This document shows positions 9,865 through 18,108 of a DNA stretch of 64,000 nucleotides, in pieces. Under the pieces are notes generated by a model, which saw nothing but the letters and a program-made list of their open reading frames with translations, made no database searches and was not told the DNA's origin. The translations under genes were made by a program, and so were the position numbers. Location: assembly GCF_003646465.1 (NCBI RefSeq), contig NZ_QZEX01000002.1, forward strand, positions 576,472-640,471, read 5' to 3'. Every line of letters begins with the position of its first letter. Position 1 is the first letter of the stretch. Source of the DNA: Chachezhania antarctica (GTDB taxonomy: Bacteria; Pseudomonadota; Alphaproteobacteria; Rhodobacterales; Rhodobacteraceae).

Positions 9865-10363
9865 CCGGTGGACCGGTGCGGTGCGTGGAAACCACGCACC
9901 CTACCGCGCGTCGGAAGTTGATCACCGTTGGGGGAACCTTGGCCTGGGAGACCGGAACTTGGCGTAGGGTGTGTGCTCTGCACGCACCTTCCCGCGTCCG
10001 ACGCATCCAAAGGGCGACCGGTTCCGCGTCTCGGCCCTGACGACGCCCCACACGGCTCACGGCTCCTTACCGCCACCTCCACGGCAAAGGCCGTGCATCC
10101 GCCGACAGAGTTGCTCCGGGATCCTGTCGCTGGTGCAGATCAAGCGTAAAGCCACGACCCGCCCCCGCGCCCGCCCCATATAGCGCACGCAGGATATGAC
10201 CGGCCCTCAGCCGACGGCGGCTCCGCAACGCGCGCCGCAGCCTTCAGACGCCCGGCCCTGCCGAATATGAAACTGGAAAGCGCCATTCTGAGACGGCGTA
10301 GATCCGGCATACAGTCTTTCGCCGTGCCTCACGAGGACGCAGTCCAGCGGAGGGACACGCCCG
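9865..10363. other. 499-bp gap with a pair of small palindromes
   Basis: This lies between the convergent ends of the RND permease gene and a small leftward gene. It contains the inverted pair of GGTGCGTG palindromes at 9880-9988. The remainder (about 9990-10363) has short open frames on both strands with no recognisable protein features and no good ribosome-binding sites. Confidence 0.6.
9880..9988. repeat. Inverted pair of small palindromic elements
   Basis: Unit 1 has arms GGTGCGTGG (9880-9888) and CCACGCACC (9892-9900) around AAA and continues into CTACCGCG. Unit 2 has arms at 9968-9976 and 9980-9988 around TCT with one G-T mismatch. Read on the minus strand, unit 2 also starts GGTGCGTG and ends in ACCCTACG. 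The two are therefore copies of one element facing each other, about 67 bp apart, just beyond the permease stop codon. Confidence 0.65.
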
Positions 10364-10618
10364 TCACATCCGCGTCGTCCGCCACACCCCCGCCTCGCTG
10401 CGGGAAAGACGCCAGCGCCGCGCGCCGACATCCGTTCCCTTGGAAGTTCGGTAGGCGGGGACATCCAGCACGATGTCAGGACCGTCGTGGCGAAACTCAC
10501 CCATGACGGTCACACCGTCCGAGAACTCGACCAAACAGGCCGGGGGCGCGCCGCCGTCATCTTCGACCGTGACGCGACCGCCCCGGAAGGCGTGGCTATG
10601 GGGGAAGGCAAAGCGCAT
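10364..10618 (-). CDS. Small conserved-looking protein of unknown function
   Basis: An 84-residue basic protein beginning MRFAFPHSHAFRGGRVTVE, without signal peptide, membrane span or Cys cluster. The alternating pattern (VEFSDGVTVMGEFRHDGPD) suggests a small beta-rich fold. I do not recognise a family. It starts 24 bp after the stop of the Atm1-type ABC exporter on the same strand, with an AGG-containing site ahead of the ATG, so co-transcription with the exporter is likely. Regular amino-acid composition and tight spacing argue that it is a real gene rather than a chance frame. Confidence 0.6.
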   Translation of the reverse strand: MRFAFPHSHAFRGGRVTVEDDGGAPPACLVEFSDGVTVMGEFRHDGPDIVLDVPAYRTSKGTDVGARRWRLSRSEAGVWRTTRM

Positions 10619-10642
10619 CGGAGCCTCCAGGAAAAGGCCGGG

Positions 10643-12454
10643 TCAGGCGGCCTCGGACTGTTGCCGCTGCCACAGCGACGCATACCGGCCACCTCGGGCC
10701 AGCAGACCTTCATGCGTGCCGGTCTCGGCGATTTCGCCCTCGTGCAGTACGACGATCCGGTCGGCATCGGCCACGGTTGACAGCCGGTGCGCGATCACGA
10801 TCACCGTGCGTCCCTGCCCCGCACGTTCAAGAGCATCCTGAATCTGCGCCTCGGTCTCGGTATCGAGCGCGCTGGTCGCTTCGTCCAGAAGCAGGATCGG
10901 CGGGTCCTTCAGCAGCGTTCGGGCGATGCCCACGCGCTGCTTCTCTCCGCCCGAAAGCTTCAGGCCGCGTTCGCCCACCGGCGTATCGTAGCCTTCGGGC
11001 AGACCGGCGATGAAATCGTGGATCCGGGCGCCGCGGGCGACGTCCTCGATCTCGTCCTGCGTGGCGCCGTCGCGTCCGTAGCCGATGTTGTAGCGGATGG
11101 TGTCGTTGAAGAGGACCGTGTCCTGCGGAACCACCCCGATGGCCCGGTGCAGGCTGTCCTGGGTCACCGACCGGATGTCCTGTCCGTCGATCTCGATCGC
11201 GCCGCCCGTCACCTCGTAGAACCGGAACAGAAGCCGCCCGATGGTCGACTTGCCCGAACCCGTCGCGCCCACGATGGCCACAGTCTTGCCCGCGGGCACC
11301 GTCAGGTCGATACCCTTCAGGATCTCGCGGTCCGGGTCATAGCCGAAGCGGACATCGCGGAACGTGATCTCTCCGCCCCCCGCCTTCAGGTCGGGCGCGT
11401 CGGGGGCATCCTTGATCTCGGCCGGTTGTTCCAGCAGTTCGAACATCTCGCCCATGTCGACCAGCGCCTGCCGGATCTCGCGGTAGACGGTGCCCAGAAA
11501 GCCCAGCGGCACGGTGATCTGGATCATGTAGGCGTTGACCATCACGAAATCGCCTACGGTGAGGGAGCCGTCCTGCACGCCGAGCGCCGCCAGCACCATC
11601 ACGCCGATCAGGCCGCTGGTGATGAACAGGCTCTGCCCGAAATTCAGGAAGGACAGGGAATAGGAAGTCTTGAGCGCCGCACTTTCATAGCCGCGCATGG
11701 CTATGTCATAGCGGCCGGCCTCGCGCGCTTCGGCGTTGAAATACTTGACTGTTTCGTAATTCAGCAGGCTGTCGATGCCCTTCTGGTTGGCATCGGTGTC
11801 GCTGTCGTTCATCTGCCGGCGCAGCTTCACGCGCCATTCGGTCACGACGAAGGTGAAGACGACGTAGAAGAAGATCGTCACCGCCACGATCACCAGGTAC
11901 CAGATGTCGAACATCGTGGTCAGGATGATCCCCACCAGCAGCAGTTCCAAGATCAGCGGCCCCACGCTGAACAGCACGAAGCGGAGCAGGAATTCCACCC
12001 CCTTCACGCCGCGTTCGATGATCCGCGAGAGCCCCCCGGTCCGGCGCGAAATGTGGTAGCGCATGGACAGCGCGTGGATGTGGTTGAACGTCTCGAACGC
12101 CAGCTGCCGCAGGGCGCGTTGGGCGACGGGGGCGAAGACGGCGTCGCGCAGCTGCTGGAAGCCCGCCATCATCAGCCGCGACAGGCCGTAGGCCACGGTC
12201 AGCGCCACGGCGCTGAGGCCCAGCATCGGCAGCGCATCCTTGGCCAGCCCGTCCACCGCGCCCTTGTAGAAGAACGGCGTGGCCACGGTGATCAGCTTGG
12301 CCAGCACCAGCAGGATCATCGCCCCCACGACCCGGGGGCGGACCCATGTCGGCTCCTGCGGCCACAGGTAAGGCACGACACGTTCCAGCACGCGCCAGCC
12401 GGAGCGGCGCTCGTCCCGGGCAGTGACAACCTGGGGGCTGGATGTGTCGGTCAT
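10643..12454 (-). CDS. Atm1/ABCB7-type ABC exporter (fused permease and ATPase)
   Basis: A half-size ABC exporter of 603 residues from this start; an ATG 36 bp upstream would give 615. The N-terminal half is a six-span type-I exporter domain with the Atm1-like motif SMRYHISRRTGGLSRIIERG. The ATPase half has Walker A GATGSGKST (about residue 390), signature LSGGEKQR (about 497) and Walker B ILLLDEATSALD. Proteins of this group export glutathione-linked sulfur or metal species and give heavy-metal tolerance in alphaproteobacteria; the exact substrate is inferred. I prefer the inner ATG because AAAAAGG lies upstream of it, but the longer form cannot be excluded. Confidence 0.9.
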   Translation of the reverse strand: MTDTSSPQVVTARDERRSGWRVLERVVPYLWPQEPTWVRPRVVGAMILLVLAKLITVATPFFYKGAVDGLAKDALPMLGLSAVALTVAYGLSRLMMAGFQQLRDAVFAPVAQRALRQLAFETFNHIHALSMRYHISRRTGGLSRIIERGVKGVEFLLRFVLFSVGPLILELLLVGIILTTMFDIWYLVIVAVTIFFYVVFTFVVTEWRVKLRRQMNDSDTDANQKGIDSLLNYETVKYFNAEAREAGRYDIAMRGYESAALKTSYSLSFLNFGQSLFITSGLIGVMVLAALGVQDGSLTVGDFVMVNAYMIQITVPLGFLGTVYREIRQALVDMGEMFELLEQPAEIKDAPDAPDLKAGGGEITFRDVRFGYDPDREILKGIDLTVPAGKTVAIVGATGSGKSTIGRLLFRFYEVTGGAIEIDGQDIRSVTQDSLHRAIGVVPQDTVLFNDTIRYNIGYGRDGATQDEIEDVARGARIHDFIAGLPEGYDTPVGERGLKLSGGEKQRVGIARTLLKDPPILLLDEATSALDTETEAQIQDALERAGQGRTVIVIAHRLSTVADADRIVVLHEGEIAETGTHEGLLARGGRYASLWQRQQSEAA

Positions 12455-12558
12455 GTGGGGCGGGCCTTTTTCCGGAACGAACAAGCTCATCAGATAGGGC
12501 GGACAGGGTGAAATGGCCAGCCGTCAGCCGCGCACACCCGGCCCGCCCCTTGCGCAGA

Positions 12559-13017
12559 TCACTCCAGCCCGAACACAGCGGCCCAGCGCGCCATGGTCAT
12601 GCCGGGCCGGTAATCGGCCTGCATGGCCGGGTCCAGGGCCTCGATCAGCAGCCGGTTTTCGATCCAGAGCTCCACGCACTCGAACGGCCCGCGGTTGCAG
12701 ATCCGGCCGTTCCAGGCTTCGGCTTCGGCCAGCGCCAGGATCTCCCCCCGGTTCAGGGGCGAGGCGACGGCCGCGTGGGCGAAGGTGGGCGTGGCGTCCG
12801 CCTCTCCCACGTCGCAGACGATCTGGTCCGGACCCGCGCGCAGGGTGTGGGTCAGCGGATAGACCTCGATCGCGGTGCCGTCGTCTTCTGCGGCGAAGGC
12901 GATCCAGCAGTCGGGGAAAGGCGGGAACGGCATCGCCCGTCCGCCCAGCACGCGGGCCAGCACATTGGCCACGCGTTCCGGCGCCGCGGCGTTGATGGAA
13001 AGGTGCAGGAGGGGCAT
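12559..13017 (-). CDS. VOC-superfamily-like protein (glyoxalase/dioxygenase fold)
   Basis: A 152-residue protein starting MPLLHLSINAAAPERVANVLARVLGG. This matches the first beta-alpha module of vicinal-oxygen-chelate proteins, where HLSINA supplies the first possible metal ligand (His5). IEVYPLTHTLR and the C-terminal part fit the later strands, but a second complete ligand set is not obvious, so catalytic activity is uncertain. It lies 28 bp upstream of nothing coding on its own strand other than the ABC exporter about 100 bp ahead. AGGAGGGGC directly precedes the ATG, a strong ribosome-binding site. Confidence 0.6.
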   Translation of the reverse strand: MPLLHLSINAAAPERVANVLARVLGGRAMPFPPFPDCWIAFAAEDDGTAIEVYPLTHTLRAGPDQIVCDVGEADATPTFAHAAVASPLNRGEILALAEAEAWNGRICNRGPFECVELWIENRLLIEALDPAMQADYRPGMTMARWAAVFGLE

Positions 13018-13045
13018 GGCAGTGACCCTTGTCCGGCAGGTGACA

Positions 13046-15118
13046 TCAGTCTGGGAGCGCGAAGACCTGTCCGGGGTAGATCAGGTCGGGGTCACGGATT
13101 TCTCCCCTGTTGGCCTCGAACACCTGAACATAAAGCAGCCCGTCGCCATATCGGTCGCGCGAAATCGCCCAGAGAGTGTCGCCCTTCTGCACCGTCACGG
13201 CGCGCGGACGCCCATCGGCGCCGGGCGGGGCGTTTCCGGGGGCGGGCTGGATCAGCTGCTCGGGGTTCTCGCGCTTGAACGGCGTTTCCAGCCGGCTGGT
13301 GACGGTGCCGCCTGTCCCGATCTCGTCCAGCCGCAGGGTGTAGATGCCGGGGTCGATGCCCTGCAATTCGCCCCGCCAGCGGCCCGCATCGTCGGCCGGG
13401 ATGTCGGCGATGGCCACGTTGTCGAGGTAGACCCGCACGGTCGAGGCACCGGCGGAACTGCCCGTCAGGTAGACCTGCCCGTCCTCGGTATAGCTGATCG
13501 TCGAAAGCTCGATCCGTTCCAGCGCATTGGGCGGTGTCGGGGAGCCCCCCTGCTGCACCACGTCGACCCCGTCGCGGCTGGTGCGCAACACGGTCAGCTG
13601 CTGCGCCGGGGCACCGGGGGCCGCCGCGCCCGACGGGCGGTCCACGGTGGGGGATGTGTCCCCGGCCTTCGCATCGACCCGCGGCTGGGCAGGCGCGGCG
13701 GCGATCTGCGTGTCGGGGGCGGGCGGGATGGCAGGGGCATCGGTTGTCGTGGCGTCTTCGGTGTCTATGGTCGCGACGTTTTCGGCCGGGCCGTCTTCGG
13801 TCGCGGTGTTCTCTGCCGCGACGGTCCGGGCCGGCGCCTCTTGCGTATCCGCAGGCTGCGCCGGGCCGGTGGTGCCGCCGCTGTCTTCGGACGTTTCAGT
13901 CGTGCCGCTGGCAGGTTCGGTCGATCCCACGGTGCTGGAGGGCACGGCGCTCTCCGTCTCCTCGTCCGAAGCGGCCGCGACTGTCGTGGACTGCGTCGCG
14001 GCGTCGGTGGAGGGTGTGGTGTCCTCCGGTACCGGCGTATCGTCGGCGACAGCGCGGGTAACCGGCGCCGGCTCTTCCCCAGTTGCGGCGTCCGCCAGAG
14101 CAGCGGTGCTGCCGGTCGTCTCGGGTTCAGACCCGTCCGGGGCGGACGCGTCGGGCAGGTCCGGTCCGGTGGAAGCGGCCTCGGCAGTGGTCTCGTCGCC
14201 TGTCGCATCCTCATCCGTCGCGGTGTTTGTGGCGCCAACCGTTGCGGACGTTGGTCCGTCTGCCTCGGCGACCGGCTCCGAGGCGCTGGTGTCGGCCACG
14301 GACGGCAGCACCCAGAATTCATCGGCGGCTTCCACGCGCTGTCCGTCGCGTTCGGCGAAGACCTCGATAAGTGTTTCTTCCGTCACCACGCCCACATCGC
14401 CAAAGCCCGCGTACTTGCCATCGCGGCCTGCGGTCATCCGGGCGATTTCACGTCCGCCGAAGGTGGCAATGACAACGGCGCCGGGGGCGGAGGTTCCCGC
14501 GATCACGACAGAGCCGTCCGGATCGACCCGCAGCAGATCGACCTCGGGCGCGGCCAGCGATCCCGCCGGGGCAGCGGCCGGCGTGTCATCGTCTGCCGGT
14601 TCGTCCGGCGCGGTTTCCGTTTCCGCAGCGTCGGTGCCCGTGGCTTCGGGCGCAGTCGGTTCAGGAGCCGCCGGTTCAGGAGCGTCGGTGCTGGCAGTCT
14701 CGTCTGACGGTTGTGCAGGGTCGTTGCCGGGCGGCGGTGCATCTTCCGCCTCGGGCGCCTCGCTGACGGCAGCAGGCGCGTCGGTTGTCTGATCGGGGGT
14801 GTCGCCCTCCCCGACGGGTGAGGCATCGGCCTGATCCGTGTCCCCGGTCGCCTCCGTCACCGGCGCCCCCTGCCCCGAGGCCGATTCGGAAGGCTCGGGC
14901 GCAGGTTCGGAAACGGGGGCTACCGACGCGGTGTCGGACGGCTCGGCTTGCGGCGCGGCCGGCTCCTCTGCCGCGCGTTCCGGCGGCTTCCCGCCGAACA
15001 GCGTTTGTACATCATCTGCATAGTAGTAGACGCCCGCAGAGGCCCCTGCGACCACTGCAACAATGGCAGCGATCCAAAGCACTGTCCTGTCATTGCCCGC
15101 GCCGGACCCTGCAGCCAT
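13046..15118 (-). CDS. Membrane-anchored LysM-domain protein with long acidic low-complexity regions
   Basis: A 690-residue protein with one N-terminal membrane span (about residues 10-27), a very long Ala/Thr/Glu/Asp/Pro-rich stretch, an Ig-like beta module at about 200-290 (DPDGSVVIAGTSAPGAVV), a second low-complexity stretch, another Ig-like module at about 540-625 (GQVYLTGSSAGASTVRVYLD) and a C-terminal LysM domain (about 639-688, with VQKGDTLWAIS and IYPGQVFALP). LysM binds peptidoglycan glycan chains, so the protein probably spans the periplasm from inner membrane to cell wall. The gene is divergent from the LOG-family gene with a 104-bp intergenic region. AGGGATGACGA precedes the start. 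Confidence 0.85.
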   Translation of the reverse strand: MAAGSGAGNDRTVLWIAAIVAVVAGASAGVYYYADDVQTLFGGKPPERAAEEPAAPQAEPSDTASVAPVSEPAPEPSESASGQGAPVTEATGDTDQADASPVGEGDTPDQTTDAPAAVSEAPEAEDAPPPGNDPAQPSDETASTDAPEPAAPEPTAPEATGTDAAETETAPDEPADDDTPAAAPAGSLAAPEVDLLRVDPDGSVVIAGTSAPGAVVIATFGGREIARMTAGRDGKYAGFGDVGVVTEETLIEVFAERDGQRVEAADEFWVLPSVADTSASEPVAEADGPTSATVGATNTATDEDATGDETTAEAASTGPDLPDASAPDGSEPETTGSTAALADAATGEEPAPVTRAVADDTPVPEDTTPSTDAATQSTTVAAASDEETESAVPSSTVGSTEPASGTTETSEDSGGTTGPAQPADTQEAPARTVAAENTATEDGPAENVATIDTEDATTTDAPAIPPAPDTQIAAAPAQPRVDAKAGDTSPTVDRPSGAAAPGAPAQQLTVLRTSRDGVDVVQQGGSPTPPNALERIELSTISYTEDGQVYLTGSSAGASTVRVYLDNVAIADIPADDAGRWRGELQGIDPGIYTLRLDEIGTGGTVTSRLETPFKRENPEQLIQPAPGNAPPGADGRPRAVTVQKGDTLWAISRDRYGDGLLYVQVFEANRGEIRDPDLIYPGQVFALPD

Positions 15119-15222
15119 TCGTCATCCCTGCTGCGCGCAGAAAATTCCTGCACGCTGTTGAGCCCCACCATCTTACCGGTTAACAGGTCGCACCCCCCTT
15201 GCAAATGCAGAAAGGCCGACCA

Positions 15223-15783
15223 ATGGGCGCCAAATCCGTCTGTGTGTATTGCGGATCACGTGCAGGGGCAAATCCAGCCTACCTGCACGCGGCCGAAGAA
15301 CTGGGCACGGCACTGGCCCGCGAGGGCTGGCGACTGGTCTACGGCGCGGGCGATGTCGGGCTGATGGGCGTGGTGGCACGAACAGCGCAGGCGGCGGGCG
15401 GAGAGACCTTCGGCGTCATCCCCACGCACCTGATGAAGCTGGAAGTCGGCAAGACCGACCTGACCCGGTTCGTGATCACGGAAACGATGCACGAGCGCAA
15501 GAAGGTCATGTTCATGAACGCCGATGCGGTCGTTGTTCTTCCCGGCGGTGCCGGCACGCTGGACGAGTTCTTCGAAGTGCTGACCTGGGCGCAGCTGGGC
15601 CTGCACGGCAAGCCGGTGCTGGTGCTGAACGTCGAAGGATTCTGGGATCCGCTGACCGGCCTGATCGACCACGTCATCGCGCAGGGCTTTGCCGATCAGT
15701 CGCTGAAAAGCCACTTCCAGTCCGTGGAAACGCCCACGAAAGCCGTCGCCCAATTGCGCGCGGCCTTCGCGGCCGAGGGCTGA
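15223..15783 (+). CDS. LOG-family nucleoside 5'-monophosphate phosphoribohydrolase
   Basis: A 186-residue cytoplasmic enzyme of the LOG/TIGR00730 group. The family signature PGGAGTLDEFFEVLTW lies at about residues 107-122, and an N-terminal Rossmann start (SVCVYCGSRAGANPAY) provides nucleotide binding. LOG proteins hydrolyse the N-glycosidic bond of nucleotides such as AMP; plant and some bacterial members release cytokinins, while the physiological role in free-living alphaproteobacteria is mostly unknown. An upstream in-frame start would add eight residues, but MGAKSVCVYCGS preceded by GAAAGG is the better start. The stop is 6 bp from the convergent stop of the Spy-like gene. Confidence 0.9.
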   Translation: MGAKSVCVYCGSRAGANPAYLHAAEELGTALAREGWRLVYGAGDVGLMGVVARTAQAAGGETFGVIPTHLMKLEVGKTDLTRFVITETMHERKKVMFMNADAVVVLPGGAGTLDEFFEVLTWAQLGLHGKPVLVLNVEGFWDPLTGLIDHVIAQGFADQSLKSHFQSVETPTKAVAQLRAAFAAEG

Positions 15784-15789
15784 GGCCCC

Positions 15790-16341
15790 CTAGTCGTCGC
15801 TCTTGTCGTCCCGCTCACGGCCCTCATGGCGCGCCTTGCGGTCGTGCCAGCGCTCCTGACGGCGTTCGAACGCCTCTTGCAGGCGGTCGGCATAGTCGGC
15901 CCGTTCCGCCGCACTCATGCCGGCGACATGGTCCAGCCATGCGGACTTGAACGCCTTGTGCTGATCGAAAACGCGGTGACCGTTGGCTTCCAGAACCCGT
16001 TCGATCACGGCCGGATCGAACGGATTGGCGCGAAGACCCGCGTCGATCACGGCCAGTTCTTCCTCCGGCGACGGGCCGCGTTCGCTGCCGGATGCCGACA
16101 GGATTTGCCGGCTTTCCGCCCGCAGGTCGCGCCGGTCCTCCCGTGGGAGCTCGCGGTACAGAAGCGACCCGATCGACCGCGGCGGCGGCCCATCCGGCCC
16201 TTTCGGCCCGCCTAGGCGCAAGGCCATCCCAAGGACCGAGCCCAGAACAAGCAGGTTCAGCGCCAGCGAAACGCCCAGCAGGATCCGCATCCAGCCCGGC
16301 GCGCGGCGTTTTGGTTCCGACAGATCGCTGTCGCTCATCAT
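15790..16341 (-). CDS. Periplasmic heavy-metal-sensor-like (Spy/CnrX-type) protein
   Basis: A 183-residue protein with an N-terminal membrane anchor (about residues 20-42) and a helical periplasmic domain rich in Arg, Glu and Leu (ELPREDRRDLRAESRQIL, ADYADRLQEAFERRQERW). This matches the Spy/CnrX/ZraP metal-resistance superfamily. His residues cluster in the second half (NGHRVFDQHKAFKSAWLDH), but CnrX metal ligands cannot be assigned with certainty. The start overlaps the stop of the putative anti-sigma gene (ATGATGA). The order sigma, single-span protein, CnrX-like protein resembles CnrH-CnrY-CnrX, suggesting a role in sensing an envelope signal for the sigma factor. Confidence 0.75.
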   Translation of the reverse strand: MMSDSDLSEPKRRAPGWMRILLGVSLALNLLVLGSVLGMALRLGGPKGPDGPPPRSIGSLLYRELPREDRRDLRAESRQILSASGSERGPSPEEELAVIDAGLRANPFDPAVIERVLEANGHRVFDQHKAFKSAWLDHVAGMSAAERADYADRLQEAFERRQERWHDRKARHEGRERDDKSDD

Positions 16342-16721
16342 CCGTCCTCCGCCAGGCTTTCGGCCTCGATGGCCGCAAGAAGCTGGGTGTCCATGTATTC
16401 GATTTCACTGTCGGCAAGCGACATCAGTTCGGCCGGGTCCGGCAGGCCCTGCGGCGGCGCGAAGCCAATCCACACGCCCGCAGCACAGGCTGCGGCCAGG
16501 CCGCCCAGCCCCGCCCAGCCGCCAAGCTGCGCGCGAAGCTGACCGGCAAACCGCCGCGGCGCGCGTCGGCGCACGGCCAGGGGGATGATATGGGCCGTCT
16601 TCGGCTGTTCCGCCGCGGCATCCGCCAGCACCCGCGCCATCAGGTCGTCAGGGCCTGTGTCGAGCCGCAGATCGGCCAGCATCCTCTCCAATTCCGCGTC
16701 GGTCAGTTCATGCTTGGTCAT
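16338..16721 (-). CDS. Putative single-span anti-sigma factor
   Basis: A 127-residue protein with a helical N-terminal cytoplasmic part (TDAELERMLADLRLDTGPDDLMARVLADAA), a basic stretch (VRRRAPRRF), one membrane span at about residues 67-89 and a short acidic periplasmic tail. I know of no named family for it. The function is inferred from position: it overlaps the ECF sigma gene by 14 bp upstream and the CnrX-like gene downstream. Size and topology match CnrY-like anti-sigma factors, in which the cytoplasmic helix holds the sigma factor. No zinc-binding HxxxCxxC motif is present. Confidence 0.6.
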   Translation of the reverse strand: MTKHELTDAELERMLADLRLDTGPDDLMARVLADAAAEQPKTAHIIPLAVRRRAPRRFAGQLRAQLGGWAGLGGLAAACAAGVWIGFAPPQGLPDPAELMSLADSEIEYMDTQLLAAIEAESLAEDG

Positions 16722-17346
16722 CGTCGAACCCCAGTTCCCCGCGGCGCCCGGCCAGCGCCGCCTTCAATCCCCGTTTGCCCCGTGCCGTCAGGCTTTCCAC
16801 CGCTTCGACGCCAAGGCCCATTATCTCGGCAATCTGGGGATTTGCGAGCCCCTCGATATGCCGCAGCACCACTGCCTGCCGCTGGCGGTCGGGCAAAGCC
16901 TGCAGCGCCGCGTCGAGCGCCGCCTGGCGCGCCTTCGCCTGCATCGCCTCGGGCGCGCCTGGTGCGGGATCCATCGGTTCCGGCACCGCGTCGATATCCA
17001 CCGTGCCGCCCCGGGCCCGCCGCTTGCGATCGATACAAAGGTTCATCGCCACACGGTAGAGCCAGGTCGACACCTTCGCCCGGTCCGGCTCCCAGTCCGG
17101 CGCAATGCGCCAGAGCCTGAGCAAGGCCTCCTGCGCCACGTCCTCGGCCTCGGCCCGGTCGCCCAGCACCCGGACGGCCACCGACAGCACCCGCGGCAAA
17201 TGCCGGGCGGCCAGTTCCTTCGCCGCCCGGTCGTCGCCCCGGGCGAACTGCGCCAGCAAGACATCGTCCGACGGCACGGGATCGGCCCGGGAAGAGTCCC
17301 GGACCGCCCTGGCCGTCGCTATGTTCGGGCTGTCGTTCATTCGCAC
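16708..17346 (-). CDS. ECF-type RNA polymerase sigma factor
   Basis: A 212-residue sigma-70 family protein with only regions 2 and 4. Region 2 runs from LLAQFARGDDRAAKELAARH through DRAEAEDVAQEALLRLWR and KVSTWLYRVAMNLCIDRKR. Region 4 includes LPDRQRQAVVLRHIEGLANPQIAEIMG with its helix-turn-helix. A Pro-rich linker joins them. It would redirect RNA polymerase to a small regulon in response to an envelope signal. It starts 27 bp after the stop of the EF-hand gene and overlaps the anti-sigma candidate by 14 bp, so all four leftward genes probably form one transcript. MNDSPN, two codons in, is an alternative start. Confidence 0.92.
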   Translation of the reverse strand: MRMNDSPNIATARAVRDSSRADPVPSDDVLLAQFARGDDRAAKELAARHLPRVLSVAVRVLGDRAEAEDVAQEALLRLWRIAPDWEPDRAKVSTWLYRVAMNLCIDRKRRARGGTVDIDAVPEPMDPAPGAPEAMQAKARQAALDAALQALPDRQRQAVVLRHIEGLANPQIAEIMGLGVEAVESLTARGKRGLKAALAGRRGELGFDDDQA

Positions 17347-17373
17347 GCAGTCTAGGCCCCGTCCCGCGTCTCG

Positions 17374-17910
17374 TCACTGATCCTTCGGCGTGTCATCCGG
17401 GCCGGGCTTGCCGTGACGGCTGTCCTTGCCATGATGGCCTTTCTTCATCCGCTCCTGCATGTGCGTCTTGGCTTCGGCGAATTCCTCTTCCGAGATCGTC
17501 CCGCTGCTGTCGCGATCCATCCGGTCGAACATCATGCCGGTCCGCCGCGGCTTCGGCAGTTCGTCGGCGGTGACTTCAGCATCGCCGTTCCGGTCCATCC
17601 GCTCGAACATCCCGGCCGCACGGTCCGATGCCCGGGCCACGGCGGCCGCCTGCATTTCCTCAAGGCTCAGCCCGCCGCTGTTGTCGGTGTCGATGGCCTG
17701 CATCCGGGCGGTTCCCATGCTGCGCAGCTCCTCGAAGCTGATCTCGCCATCGCCGTCGATGTCGATCTCGGCGAACGAGATTTCCATGAAACCCGGTTCC
17801 GGCGCCGCGCCGCGGCTGGGTCCGAACGCCAGGGCCGAGCCGGCCGCAAGAACGCCCACACCCAGTGCAAGAACTGCAAGAGCGGGTTTGCCAAGGGTCA
17901 TTTTGGTCAT
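17374..17910 (-). CDS. Secreted four-EF-hand calcium-binding protein
   Basis: A 178-residue exported protein with a signal peptide (about residues 1-28, ending ALA) and four 12-residue EF-hand loops: D50-E61 (DIDGDGEISFEE), D74-E85 (DTDNSGGLSLEE), D106-E117 (DRNGDAEVTADE) and D132-E143 (DRDSSGTISEEE). All four keep the acidic residues at positions 1 and 12, so calcium binding is likely. The tail is His/Lys/Gly-rich (KKGHHGKDSRHGKPG). ATG at 17910 has a GGGAAG site; upstream reading is open but has no signal-peptide start. It leads the operon with the ECF sigma, anti-sigma and CnrX-like genes. Confidence 0.85.
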   Translation of the reverse strand: MTKMTLGKPALAVLALGVGVLAAGSALAFGPSRGAAPEPGFMEISFAEIDIDGDGEISFEELRSMGTARMQAIDTDNSGGLSLEEMQAAAVARASDRAAGMFERMDRNGDAEVTADELPKPRRTGMMFDRMDRDSSGTISEEEFAEAKTHMQERMKKGHHGKDSRHGKPGPDDTPKDQ

Positions 17911-18108
17911 CTGGATCTTCCCTTCCTGTCCGGCAGGCCCCATGCCGCCGGATCTGTACCTGACACGGTGGAGCGGGAACTTTCCGTCGCAGAAAATGTG
18001 CGGACCGAACGCCTGACACTTCGCGACATCCCGCCGCAAGGTCAATCGGACCGATTTCAGTTTCCGCCCGAACACGTCAGGATCGCACCTCTGATAGTCG
18101 GACAAGCC

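Noticed and set aside
15174-15192. TTAC/TTAAC pair before the LOG gene, tested as a CtrA site
   Set aside because: The spacing is 3 nt rather than 7.
17976-18004. GGAACTTT followed 17 bp later by CGGA, resembling an ECF promoter
   Set aside because: It points toward the DUF983 gene rather than the sigma operon, and the -10 match is weak.
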